Shown here piece after piece: positions 24,900 to 33,359 of a stretch of 64,000 nucleotides of DNA. The stretch's first letter is position 1; each line of letters opens with the position of its first letter. Made by a program: the position numbers and the translations under genes. The notes under the pieces were generated by a model that searched no databases, was not told where the DNA came from, and was given only the letters and a program-made list of their open reading frames with translations. The stretch is from Symbiodinium sp. CCMP2592 (taxonomy: Eukaryota; Sar; Dinophyceae; Suessiales; Symbiodiniaceae), in assembly GCA_905221615.1 (NCBI GenBank), contig CAJNDT010002824.1:93501-157500 (forward strand). Direction: 5' to 3'.

Positions 24900-26300
24900 T
24901 CATCGAAGGTTCAAGCGAGCTCGGGCTAACTCCAGAGCCGATCGTTTCAGCGTCTTTGTCAGCGCATCCGCTGGTAGCTCATTTCCCGACATGTGCTGAA
25001 TGTCAAAACCCTCGAGAACAGCTTGGTCACGGACATACGAACATCTGATACCTCCTGTTCTGGTTCTCGTAGTAATCAGCGCACCGTCTTCACGCACCAG
25101 GTTGATGACACACGCAGCGTTATCACTGAACAAGCACATCTCCTGATCTCCAGTGATTGCACTCAGTACGAGTTTGATCTGAGCTCCACTCTGACATGTG
25201 GTTGCGGCTGCATCCACCTCAGCCTCGAAAGCCGACCATGCGCACGTGGTTTGACGACATGACCGCCACATCACAACATGATTTCCCCATGCAATCCATA
25301 CGCCTGATCTGGATCTGGATGCTCCTGTTGCCCAAGAGGCATCACCATAACAGTTCAAGCACTCTTTCACTGCATCAGTGTAGTCGTAGTGTAGCTTTAC
25401 ATGTTCGGTACCTTTCAAGTACTTCCATGCTCGGGTGCAAAGCTGAAGAACCTTTGCAGGATCAATTGTTTGCAGACTCGCCAGTGTGCCGACATATGCA
25501 CTCAGATCCGGTCTGCTACGTAGGCACACCCACTGTAGACAACCCAGTTCCTTCTGGCACATCTTCAAATCAGCATAGTACTGACCCGTGTGCTCCTTTG
25601 GCATCCACACACCTTCTTCTACATCAGGAAGACTATCACAACCCCCCATCGTGCTCCATCCACGTTTCTTTAACTCTGTGGAAATCCAAGCGTGTTGATG
25701 CAAGTACATCCCGGTGGCATCCCTTCCAATCTTCATGCCGAGGAAAGATAGCTCATCCTTCACATTAACGGGCGTGCTTTCCAGCATGATTGTTTCCCCA
25801 ACCATGAGATTCATGTGAGGATTTTGGAGGATTCCTTGAACCTTCAAGCCCCATAAAGTGGACAGCTTTGCCTTCAGCCTAGCGCAGATTTCCACATCAC
25901 CAATGATCAGCGCGTCATCCACGTACATGACCATGGCGCCCTGGATCTCGCCACTCGGGTCTCGAATCAACCATGTCCCTGACTCCAGGCTTTCCAAGTT
26001 CAGCAATCCGTGTTCATGGTGAGGAAGCGGCTCTAATGCTACACCATCTAGTTCGCCATTTCGCTCCAGCTCCCACTGACGGGGGGACCTCCGTAATCCG
26101 TAAATCGCTTTCCGGGCACGCCAGATAAAGCCCTTTTCAAGGAGGCCAAGCTTGTACAGGATACTCGGCGGCTGAATGAGCACCGGTTTCGAATCCGGAC
26201 TTCGATCAAGTCTGGCATTCAGGAATGCGCATGAGATGTCCATGACCACCGCCGTCATGTTGGTAGGACGCCTCGCCAGTAGCGAAAGCAAGATTCTCAC
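24900..26300 (-). CDS. Copia reverse transcriptase (palm) and RNase H
   Basis: A 466-codon segment in the RVT_2 family. It holds the first catalytic Asp in VVMDISCAFLNA (about residue 21), the YVDD box in MVMYVDDALI (residues 126-129) and FLGMKIGRD. The C-terminal RNase H shows CYGDASWA, SAFEAEVDAA and LFSDNAACV as its acidic residues, and LPADALTK near the end. It is in the same frame as the segment at 26388-26729; the 29 codons between also read as RT (RLVACRNFEKD, ENFAGNPGAETV). The open frame is therefore interrupted only by one TGA at 26388-26390, and the GTG at 26300 is not a real start. The stop lies at 24900-24902, about 240 bases before the 3' LTR. Confidence 0.93.
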   Translation of the reverse strand: MRILLSLLARRPTNMTAVVMDISCAFLNARLDRSPDSKPVLIQPPSILYKLGLLEKGFIWRARKAIYGLRRSPRQWELERNGELDGVALEPLPHHEHGLLNLESLESGTWLIRDPSGEIQGAMVMYVDDALIIGDVEICARLKAKLSTLWGLKVQGILQNPHMNLMVGETIMLESTPVNVKDELSFLGMKIGRDATGMYLHQHAWISTELKKRGWSTMGGCDSLPDVEEGVWMPKEHTGQYYADLKMCQKELGCLQWVCLRSRPDLSAYVGTLASLQTIDPAKVLQLCTRAWKYLKGTEHVKLHYDYTDAVKECLNCYGDASWATGASRSRSGVWIAWGNHVVMWRSCRQTTCAWSAFEAEVDAAATTCQSGAQIKLVLSAITGDQEMCLFSDNAACVINLVREDGALITTRTRTGGIRCSYVRDQAVLEGFDIQHMSGNELPADALTKTLKRSALELARARLNLR

Positions 26301-26387
26301 AGTCTCCGCACCTGGATTTCCTGCAAAGTTTTCTGGATCATGTGCCTTTGAGTCCTTCTCGAAGTTTCGACAAGCAACTAGCCGGAC

Positions 26388-26729
26388 TCAAGGATTCCAA
26401 GCTTGCTGAATGAGAGCAGCGATTTCCGAAGCACCCATGTCCGATCTGATGATTACCTCCGAATCCTCCATTGGCTTCTTGGTTAGCACCAGCTTACTCG
26501 GAACCGGCTTTGCCTTTCGGAACTCGCTCTGCCGAACTTTCTCCAGCACATTCTTGGTTTCCATGGGGTCTAGCTCCTTGTTGAGTCCTGCCATCCACTT
26601 GTTGAGCTCCCACTCCGGAGTCGATGGATTCACGAACACCCCTGCGTCAGCAGTTTCTGTGACCATCAAGCGCTGAGATGTTGCCTCATCCTTAATCATC
26701 TGCTGTTCCACCTTGTTGGAATAGATCAC
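26388..26729 (-). CDS. Copia reverse transcriptase, N-terminal part, ends at an in-frame TGA
   Basis: 113 codons with the fingers-region signature of Copia RT: WELNKWMAGLNKELDPM and FRKAKPVPSKLVLTKKP. The frame ends ...QQAWNP then TGA (26388-26390), and directly after it VRLVACRNFEKD continues the family sequence. The TGA is thus a nonsense change or a read-through site. Upstream, this frame overlaps the integrase frame at 26692-26729; removing one T (near 26737) would join KTKL to VIYSNKVEQQ. Confidence 0.85.
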   Translation of the reverse strand: MIYSNKVEQQMIKDEATSQRLMVTETADAGVFVNPSTPEWELNKWMAGLNKELDPMETKNVLEKVRQSEFRKAKPVPSKLVLTKKPMEDSEVIIRSDMGASEIAALIQQAWNP

Positions 26730-28302
26730 ATAACTTCGTCTTGGTGTTTTCAGGATTTGGCCTTTCAGCTTTAACCACCCCTACCCTGGCTTCACCGTCA
26801 GGTTCTTCTTCATCCACTGGAGTCACCAAGAACCCATGACCAAACAATCCAAACAAGTGCTTCTCAGCCTCGGGCACCAAATGTTTTTTGAAGCGCTCCC
26901 TGATGATCTCAGATGCAGTGTTCCCGTCGTTCCACGGCTGGATTTCCTCTACCGACTCTTCGACCGTAATCATGTCAGAAGGTGGAGCATTCCATTTCAC
27001 ATCCCCAGTGGTGCTCACCCACACAGTTTGATCTTGGGGGCCTCGCTCAAGTCGCCATCGGACCGCCTCAACATCCCTAAGAACTGGCATCTGCGTCACA
27101 CGCACAGCGGTCCTACCGTCCCGTGTTACCAGAACCCGAGCCCCACCAGGCGTTCGCTCATCATTGGCCAGGAATAGGCCCTCCTCTGCCCTAGGTTCGA
27201 ATGGATGCCCTGCGGAGCTTGTTGGCTTTCGCACAAACACTGTGTCGCCCATTTTTGGGCGGTCCCTCGGGACCAGAAGTTTCAATGCCCTACATCGCCG
27301 CAGGAAGGTGGCTTCCAGCACTGCCTCGTCCCAGAATTGCAAAGGGAATTGCGCATGCAGCAACAGGGATCCCACCGCTGCCTTAAGCAATCCTACAAGC
27401 CTCTCTGCCCGACCATTCTGCTGTGGCGTGTATGGTGCACTCATCGTGGGCCACACACAACACTGCTCCACTGCTTTCTGAAATGCTCCTCCCACGAACT
27501 CCTTACCAGCATCACTGTGGATACGGAACACTGGGGGAACACCCTGAGCAAGCGATACAATCTGGCACATCACAGAGGTCAAGGCTTTTGGCACCTCTTC
27601 AGTTTGTTTGGTGAACAACAGCCTCGAAAACGGAATGTCAACACCGTCCTTTCTGCTCAAGTTTGCAACCATGAAGTAGCGATGTCCTGAAAATGCGGCC
27701 GGATGGGGACCTGACAGGTCCATGGACAAAGTGCCCTCACCGATCTCTTCCGGATTCAATCGCCTGCACTTGCGCTTATGACCGTGGGCCTCAGCACAGC
27801 TGGGACAATGACGCTCGTACAACCCTTGTGCACATTTCCTCCTGAGTAGCTCAATCGCCCTTTGTTGCGAGACTTCATCAAAGCTTGATACAGGGTTCAC
27901 AGCTTCAGCGCTTCGGACGCTCCATGGCTGCACGGATGAGTCTAAGGCCCGGAGTAGCGATACTCCACAATGCTCACAGCGACCCGACATACCGGAGGAA
28001 ACAAACCCTTCATATCCCGAACAGCCCTCACCCTCATCCTCATCATCAAAATCATCTGGATGCGTTCTGCTGTTCTCCTGGGCTCCATGATCTGAAACCT
28101 CACTGACTGCTGGATGCGCCATGGCCTTGCCCTGGCTCGCGACTGCAACTGCGGCCTTGGATGAAATCTCTGGTAAGTTGAAACCCAATCGTCTCAACCT
28201 GTCTGTCATATCCTGATCAAGACGCTGCAGCTGCCTAGTAAGCGACCACCGTTGATCGAACACCCCGATGTTGATCAGCTCCGTGCCAACGTCTTGGGTC
28301 AA
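26692..28302 (-). CDS. Copia integrase
   Basis: 536 codons. The retroviral-type integrase core has D195 (TLSMDLSGPH), D264 (IHSDAGKEF) and E300 (YTPQQNGRAERLVG). The D264-E300 spacing gives 35 intervening residues, the canonical DD35E. A Cys/His cluster ahead of it (YERHCPSCAEAHGHK, about residue 162-176) stands where the N-terminal zinc-binding domain belongs. The first ~150 residues (acidic, FDDEDEGEG) are a linker after the protease/oxygenase region. The ORF overlaps the preceding frame (28235-28302) and the following one (26692-26729), each with a +1 frame change. Confidence 0.93.
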   Translation of the reverse strand: MTQDVGTELINIGVFDQRWSLTRQLQRLDQDMTDRLRRLGFNLPEISSKAAVAVASQGKAMAHPAVSEVSDHGAQENSRTHPDDFDDEDEGEGCSGYEGFVSSGMSGRCEHCGVSLLRALDSSVQPWSVRSAEAVNPVSSFDEVSQQRAIELLRRKCAQGLYERHCPSCAEAHGHKRKCRRLNPEEIGEGTLSMDLSGPHPAAFSGHRYFMVANLSRKDGVDIPFSRLLFTKQTEEVPKALTSVMCQIVSLAQGVPPVFRIHSDAGKEFVGGAFQKAVEQCCVWPTMSAPYTPQQNGRAERLVGLLKAAVGSLLLHAQFPLQFWDEAVLEATFLRRCRALKLLVPRDRPKMGDTVFVRKPTSSAGHPFEPRAEEGLFLANDERTPGGARVLVTRDGRTAVRVTQMPVLRDVEAVRWRLERGPQDQTVWVSTTGDVKWNAPPSDMITVEESVEEIQPWNDGNTASEIIRERFKKHLVPEAEKHLFGLFGHGFLVTPVDEEEPDGEARVGVVKAERPNPENTKTKLCDLFQQGGTADD

Positions 28303-30133
28303 AGATGTGTGCCTTTTGGCACACGTCTAGCAGCATTCCAGTTTTGACTTCATCCTGCGATACACGTCTCCTGGCCGTGCCAGCTGAATCTTCAATCCAC
28401 AGCTTGCCACCCTCAAATTTGGAAATTCCCACGATTCCCGCCACTGACCCCACAGCGTTCGTAAGGTCTCTGTGCGGACGCAGGGTAGCATCGATTGCCA
28501 GTGAGATCGTGGTAAACGTCAAGGTCGGCAACTCCTGTCTAATGAATCTAACCAGTAACCTTGTCAAGAAAGGTCGTTCGCGGGTAACAGTGGTGATCCC
28601 TGTAACTCCCCCGTGGCAAAACATTCCGAATATCCAGATTTGTACTCGGTCTTGATCTGGATTCACCAACATATCCTGCCTATGCGTTCTTTGACCTTTC
28701 AAGTGTGCCTCCCGGATAAGTCGCCACACATCCTCATGCGATATATTGTCACGACTCAAAAGCTCTCTAGCTCTAGACTCTGACTCCCAAATTGCCTTTG
28801 CGATCTCCTCGCTCTCTTCGGCTGTCATGCGGTATGCCTCTTCATTCCACACAGCCTCGCTCAACTCCTCGATGGAACATGTTTGGCAACTCTTCCACTC
28901 AAGAGCTGCCTCTGTAGCTGCGCGTGCAACTGTTGGCCTGCGTTTGAAGTGTTTTGAGAGCATGATCCGAATCGGCTTGAAGCTTTCCCAATCAAGAAAG
29001 GGCAACCCATTCTGAATCCTGCAATCCACATACTGCTCATGCCCTTCACCGTCAAAATAAGATACTGTTGCTGCCTCTCGATCCCACTTGAAAGTTCCAC
29101 CAGCCTCCACGAGCCGACGAACACTCAACAGCCAGTCCCTACTATCCTCGGTGGACTTGATGCATAACTCTCCATCCCTGGTTCTAAGCGCGGCTACTCG
29201 ATCACCACTCGCAGTTACAACGGCTGTGTGGGTACATCCACTTTCCTTTATATCTGCAAGCCAAGGACGAATAGTCTCATTTGCACCCGAATCCACCAAC
29301 ACCGACGGCTGCTGACTGACCACTGCACTTCCAACTGGTTGATCAACACACTCAAGTCTGCTGGCGGTGATTGGCTCAGCCTTAGCTCCAACCAACATGG
29401 GTGGTTCAAAATCAAGCTCTTCCTCAACACATACACAACGCATGGCTGTCGGCATTGTTGCTCCTCCTCGAGGTGCTCTCGCCACTGCTCGTGCTTTGGG
29501 AAATGCTGTAGCTTTGGCTCGAGGGGCTGTAACGAATGGAACCTGGAATGCTCTAGCTACTGCTTTCGCTGCTGCTTTGGGTACTGCGGTGACAGCTTCA
29601 ATCGCCTGAATCTCGTTTGCTCTCCAAGCGTAAGCTGCAGCCTTAGCTAGAGGAGTTATGGGATAACCTATCCTAGGGAAACCCTGATGCAACTCCGGAG
29701 GCGGCGCCGTGATCGTCGGTGCCTTCGCAACTGGAGGGCTGCTTGCTGAGGCTGCTGTACTCAGTTCCCGATTTGGCCACGGAGTGACAATGGGACGAAC
29801 TCGCCCTCTAATCACTGCAACCCTGCGCTCTCTTCCCGTCTCCTCCTCAAGGAGCCACACCACAAAGACATTCCGAATGATGCCATCCTCAAACAACACT
29901 GGTGTCACATCGCACCTCAACATCACCACATCTTCCGTCACAGGGATCACTCCCTGTTCGTTGTCATCAAGATAATCCTGTTCAATCGTCCACCAAACAG
30001 GCCACATAATGGAGTTTGGATTGGTTTCCATCTGGAACTCGGAAGTGGCATGTGACTGAATGTGACCAGGTCTCGTCCACATGATGAAATCTTCAATCGT
30101 CAGGTTTAACACCCATAGACGAAGTGGTTGCAC
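28235..30133 (-). CDS. Copia aspartic protease plus 2-oxoglutarate/Fe(II) oxygenase-like domain
   Basis: 632 codons from a GTG; the open frame extends upstream past 30133 (acidic SSAEPSSEEEFQADED), so this start is arbitrary. Protease active site: VLVDSGANETI (Asp at residue 281). WLLSVRRLVEAGGTFKWD and YFDGEG follow, as in Copia sequences after the protease. The C-terminal ~95 residues (28522-28238) read FTTISLAIDATLRPHRD, VGISKFEGGKLWIED, FDPRRWHG and RGVRSTVVAY. HRD (HxD, residue 554-556), the later His (about 617) and Arg (about 626) match the iron and 2-oxoglutarate ligand pattern of double-stranded beta-helix dioxygenases, closest in style to TET/JBP proteins. This is motif-level inference; substrate and activity are unknown. 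Confidence 0.85.
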   Translation of the reverse strand: MQPLRLWVLNLTIEDFIMWTRPGHIQSHATSEFQMETNPNSIMWPVWWTIEQDYLDDNEQGVIPVTEDVVMLRCDVTPVLFEDGIIRNVFVVWLLEEETGRERRVAVIRGRVRPIVTPWPNRELSTAASASSPPVAKAPTITAPPPELHQGFPRIGYPITPLAKAAAYAWRANEIQAIEAVTAVPKAAAKAVARAFQVPFVTAPRAKATAFPKARAVARAPRGGATMPTAMRCVCVEEELDFEPPMLVGAKAEPITASRLECVDQPVGSAVVSQQPSVLVDSGANETIRPWLADIKESGCTHTAVVTASGDRVAALRTRDGELCIKSTEDSRDWLLSVRRLVEAGGTFKWDREAATVSYFDGEGHEQYVDCRIQNGLPFLDWESFKPIRIMLSKHFKRRPTVARAATEAALEWKSCQTCSIEELSEAVWNEEAYRMTAEESEEIAKAIWESESRARELLSRDNISHEDVWRLIREAHLKGQRTHRQDMLVNPDQDRVQIWIFGMFCHGGVTGITTVTRERPFLTRLLVRFIRQELPTLTFTTISLAIDATLRPHRDLTNAVGSVAGIVGISKFEGGKLWIEDSAGTARRRVSQDEVKTGMLLDVCQKAHIFDPRRWHGADQHRGVRSTVVAY

Positions 30134-30152
30134 CTGCCGGTGCTGATCTTCA

Positions 30153-31439
30153 TCAGCCTGAAACTCTTCCTCTGAAGAAGGCTCTGCACTGGAGAAATCG
30201 CCACGCTCTACTTCCGACTCTCATAGGAATCTCTGCTTCAAGTGACTTTGACTCGCTAGAATCATTACTCTCGCAGTCCAGACTCTGTGCCATCATGATG
30301 CGTGGAGCTGTTGACTCGGATGAAGTCGGCCCTACTGCACCAACCAATGATGGAACCTCCTCTGAAGTCGCGCTTGCAACATGCACTACCGAAGAAGCCT
30401 TAGCTGATGCTGCTGCTTTTGCTGCCGCTTTGGCCGCCTTTTTTTCAGCCTTCGCCTTAGCCTTCGCTTCCGCAGCGGCCTTAGCCTTTGCTTCTTCAGC
30501 CGCCTTTGCATCTGCAATCCCTCTCGCGTCGCCCTTACCAGATGACTTCCCCTTTTCAGAAGAAGATTTTCCAGCATCCTTCCCATCTTTGCCGCTCTTG
30601 CCTTTGGCCTCCTTCCCTTTGTTTGAAATCCTTTCATGTCTGAACTCGCAATTTGCTCCCTTTAGGCAACCTCTGGCAGTATTGAAGTACGAGCACAACG
30701 GCCTTGCACCGACACCCTTTCCCCCAGTAGCCTGATTTGCCGAAGGAATAGCGTATTCATCTCCCTCATGTTTCCGAGCATCCTTGGACGACGACGACGT
30801 CTGTTCCTCAGCTTGAATCCGGGTACATTCGGCTTCCAATACCTGAAGGAACGATGTCACTCCGTCGTGGGATGGTACCTGGGTGTTGTGCTGCATTCTC
30901 AACAAGCTCAATCTTGTTCCCAACAAAGCATGCTTTTTCTCAAGCTGTTGGCACAAGCTGTTCAATGCAGCAATTGACTCATGAGGGGCTTGTTCTGGGA
31001 CTCCTAAATGATCAGCGCGTTGCTTGGCCAGTCTCCACCTCCTGAGTGTAGCAAGCAGTTCCTTGCAAGATGATGCCGTGGGAAGTTGCCGAAGGAATCT
31101 CTGTAACGACACTTGCTCAGTAATACCTCCTGGCATCAACACTTCGCTCACTGTCTCCATTAATGCAATCGTGGATACCGCCTCATTTGGGGTACCCTTC
31201 TCAAGAGCCGGTTGCTTCAAAGAAGATGGGATTGCCTTAAGCAGAGCTAGGCTCAAGCGGGTTTCCATCTCCCGCTCCTCCTGATGGACTACTGGCAACG
31301 TTGACTCACAACCATCCCTCAAACGCTTCTCATAATTGGTCTGTCCCTCCTGCACTCGCTTTCGGAAGAACTGCGCAAACGATGGGGATATCGCCTCTGC
31401 CAATGATGCGGCTTCTGTACACCACTGTCTAAACACCAT
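30153..31439 (-). CDS. Copia Gag, C-terminal part with CCCH zinc finger
   Basis: 428 codons. The middle has Gag-like helices (SLQRFLRQLP, LLATLRRWRLAKQRAD). Residues 249-268 read C-x8-C-x5-C-x3-H (LCSYFNTARGCLKGANCEFRH), an RNA-binding CCCH finger instead of the usual CCHC knuckle. A Lys/Gly/Ser-rich segment and an Ala/Lys repeat (AKAAEEAKAKAAAEAKAKAK) follow, probably basic RNA-binding tails. The ORF begins within the last codons of the upstream frame (31429-31439), at a purine run GGGAAAAGGGAA where one extra base would explain the frame change. Confidence 0.85.
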   Translation of the reverse strand: MVFRQWCTEAASLAEAISPSFAQFFRKRVQEGQTNYEKRLRDGCESTLPVVHQEEREMETRLSLALLKAIPSSLKQPALEKGTPNEAVSTIALMETVSEVLMPGGITEQVSLQRFLRQLPTASSCKELLATLRRWRLAKQRADHLGVPEQAPHESIAALNSLCQQLEKKHALLGTRLSLLRMQHNTQVPSHDGVTSFLQVLEAECTRIQAEEQTSSSSKDARKHEGDEYAIPSANQATGGKGVGARPLCSYFNTARGCLKGANCEFRHERISNKGKEAKGKSGKDGKDAGKSSSEKGKSSGKGDARGIADAKAAEEAKAKAAAEAKAKAKAEKKAAKAAAKAAASAKASSVVHVASATSEEVPSLVGAVGPTSSESTAPRIMMAQSLDCESNDSSESKSLEAEIPMRVGSRAWRFLQCRAFFRGRVSG

Positions 31440-32724
31440 TCCCTTTTCCCACGGTTCTCCATGTGAGTTTGGGAAAATCTTTGATCAATTTCCATTGTCC
31501 CGCTGGAATCTTAGCACCAGAACTTCCTAGACCTGGAGGCTCCGCAGGAACTGACTGCACAACTTGAGGTTCCTCTACTTGTTCCAGCCACTCATCAACA
31601 GCATCCTGCTTCCATGAATCATCGGCTCCGTCACGCTGGGGAGTCATCTGGAACATCTGGACACCTGACGTTGTGCGATGCCTTGGTGTTTCGATGATCT
31701 CCTGAGCCTGCGCCTCCTCCTCAAACCTCTCATTGGACACCTCCTCTGCAATCTGCTGGGGCATCTGAAATTGAGGACGACGTGATGAAGCTCTGGATTC
31801 CGAACTAAACCCCACATCAACGTGAGTCTGCAAGGTTTCAAAACGGCTGGTGAGATCCTCCGACCGCTGTCTAAGCTTCTCACAGAGTTTCTCATCTCCA
31901 TCCACACGTTCGAAATAATGTTTCAACAACTCATCCATCTCATCGATTCTGCGCTGAATGCGGGTCTCACTCTTGAATTGCGCGCTTTGTTGTATCTCGG
32001 CTTGCTGTCGCTCAAACCTTGACAATGTAGCTTTCATCGAAACCACTTCATCTTTCAGCGCGTCCGCTGATGTAGCCTGAGCTTGCAACTGAATAATCTG
32101 ATTCTCAAGGACACCCAACCGAGTCTCCATCGTAGACTCAAAGGTGACCTGACGCCTCGACAACTGGGTGACTGCACTTTCTATCTGCTGGATCTGTTCA
32201 TCAAGCTGTTTGAACTTGTCATTGGCGTTGTTCAAGGCAACATTATGATCACTTGCAGCAGTGAGCAGTCTCTCTGATTGATGTTTCACCCCATCTAGGT
32301 CCCCGGTAATTCCCGACAAGCACGATGCCAATCGTTCTGTTCTTGCCTCAAGCTCCTGAGCCACCAAACGAACATTGCTCTGCACGTCCTTGATGGTCTT
32401 AGCGTCTGCCACTACTGCAGCTGATGATTGAAGCAATCTCAGAACTTCGGCTGGCGCCTGAATCTGCAACATCTGCTGCATCCTCATATGTACCACATTT
32501 TCTGATGACGGCTCGTCGAAGTGCTGAAGCTGTGGTGCCACTGAAGCACTCGCTGCAGAAAGGGATTGCGGTGGAGCGTTTGGGCTCATCACCTGTGTTT
32601 GTTGAGGGCTGCTGTCTGTGACGATGCTGAACACTGGTGACATAATCTGATGCTGCTGATGTTGTTGTTGCTGCAGGTTCATCCTTACGCTATATGGTAC
32701 ATCATCTAGCGAACTATAATCCAT
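31429..32724 (-). CDS. Copia Gag, N-terminal coiled-coil part; first ATG inside the LTR
   Basis: 431 codons. The first Met (32724) and about 44 codons, including a Gln/His-rich stretch (LQQQQHQQHQ), lie inside the 5' LTR. The first Met after the LTR is at 32583 (MSPNAPPQSL). Residues ~100-320 are heptad-like coiled coil (NDKFKQLDEQIQQIESAVTQ). No enzymatic motif is present. No canonical TGG-initiated primer-binding site is seen next to the LTR; the sequence there reads GGTGATGAGCCC and codes for Gag. Which Met is used cannot be decided. Confidence 0.8.
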   Translation of the reverse strand: MDYSSLDDVPYSVRMNLQQQQHQQHQIMSPVFSIVTDSSPQQTQVMSPNAPPQSLSAASASVAPQLQHFDEPSSENVVHMRMQQMLQIQAPAEVLRLLQSSAAVVADAKTIKDVQSNVRLVAQELEARTERLASCLSGITGDLDGVKHQSERLLTAASDHNVALNNANDKFKQLDEQIQQIESAVTQLSRRQVTFESTMETRLGVLENQIIQLQAQATSADALKDEVVSMKATLSRFERQQAEIQQSAQFKSETRIQRRIDEMDELLKHYFERVDGDEKLCEKLRQRSEDLTSRFETLQTHVDVGFSSESRASSRRPQFQMPQQIAEEVSNERFEEEAQAQEIIETPRHRTTSGVQMFQMTPQRDGADDSWKQDAVDEWLEQVEEPQVVQSVPAEPPGLGSSGAKIPAGQWKLIKDFPKLTWRTVGKGNGV

Positions 32725-33062
32725 GTCACCATCAACACTACACAGTCACCACCTTCAAATCAAGCTCCAAATGACCCTGAAAGGGTTAGGGACAAAGAGG
32801 GAACGAGGATATCGGGTACCCTCGGAACCCCACTCCGAACTCCCAACTCTGAAGATTACAAACCCCTGCCGAGACCTTGGTACACTTCTCGATTTGTGCA
32901 CCATGCTTGAGCCACAACGTGTGGCGTGTCGTCCTTGCGCAGGGGCCATGCTTCAATGGTCCTGGCAAGCGTGTCATCCTTGCGTCAGGGGCCATGCTTC
33001 ACTGGTCCTGACAACTGCCTTAGTACACTTCTCGATTTGTGCAGATCGGCTGTGCAAACACA
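32594..33062 (-). repeat. 5' LTR of the Copia element
   Basis: 469 bp, about 99% identical to the left copy, with the same TGTGTTTG / CAAACACA ends. It should hold the element's promoter; I can see no sure TATA-like element. Confidence 0.95.
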
Positions 33063-33067
33063 GTATT
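33063..33067. repeat. Target-site duplication, right copy (GTATT)
   Basis: A perfect match to 24188-24192. Without the element the site would read ...TTTAATGTATTTCAAAC.... Confidence 0.9.
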
Positions 33068-33082
33068 TCAAACTATTTGCTA

Positions 33083-33147
33083 TGACTACTACTACTACTA
33101 CTACTATTACTACTACTACTACAACAGCAACAACTACTACTACCACC

Positions 33148-33188
<41 letters not shown>

Positions 33189-33345
33189 CGGTACTACTGG
33201 TGCTACTACTACTACTACTACGACTACTACTACTACTACTACTACGACTACTACTACTACTACTACTACGACTTCTACTACTACTACTACTACTACTACT
33301 ACGACTTCTACTTCTCCTTCTACTACTACTATTGCTAATGCTACT
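33083..33345. repeat. (ACT)n microsatellite beside the Copia insertion
   Basis: About 260 bases of ACT with short ACC, ACG and GGT interruptions. It starts 16 bases beyond the target-site duplication. The Thr- and Tyr-rich ORFs over it are artefacts. Confidence 0.93.
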
Positions 33346-33359
33346 GCTGTGCGGTATCT

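Larger units (their letters stand above)
24193..33062 (-). mobile_element. Complete Ty1/Copia LTR retrotransposon, about 8.87 kb, minus strand
   Basis: The element is bounded by two 469-bp direct LTRs with TGTGTTTG ... CAAACACA ends and flanked by a perfect GTATT duplication. Coding order on the minus strand is Gag (coiled coil, then CCCH finger), aspartic protease, an oxygenase-like domain, integrase, reverse transcriptase and RNase H. Integrase before RT defines the Copia order. It is longer than the usual 5-6 kb because of the long Gag and the extra domain. Only about three LTR positions differ (24232/32633, 24332/32733, 24396/32797), so insertion was recent. The polyprotein frame is nonetheless broken at four junctions and by one TGA, so this copy may not be autonomous unless frameshifting is programmed or the indels are sequencing errors. 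Confidence 0.95.

Noticed and set aside
24993-31284. Plus-strand ORFs of 60-203 codons over the Copia element
   Set aside because: They are antisense shadows of the clearly recognisable minus-strand Gag-Pol frames.
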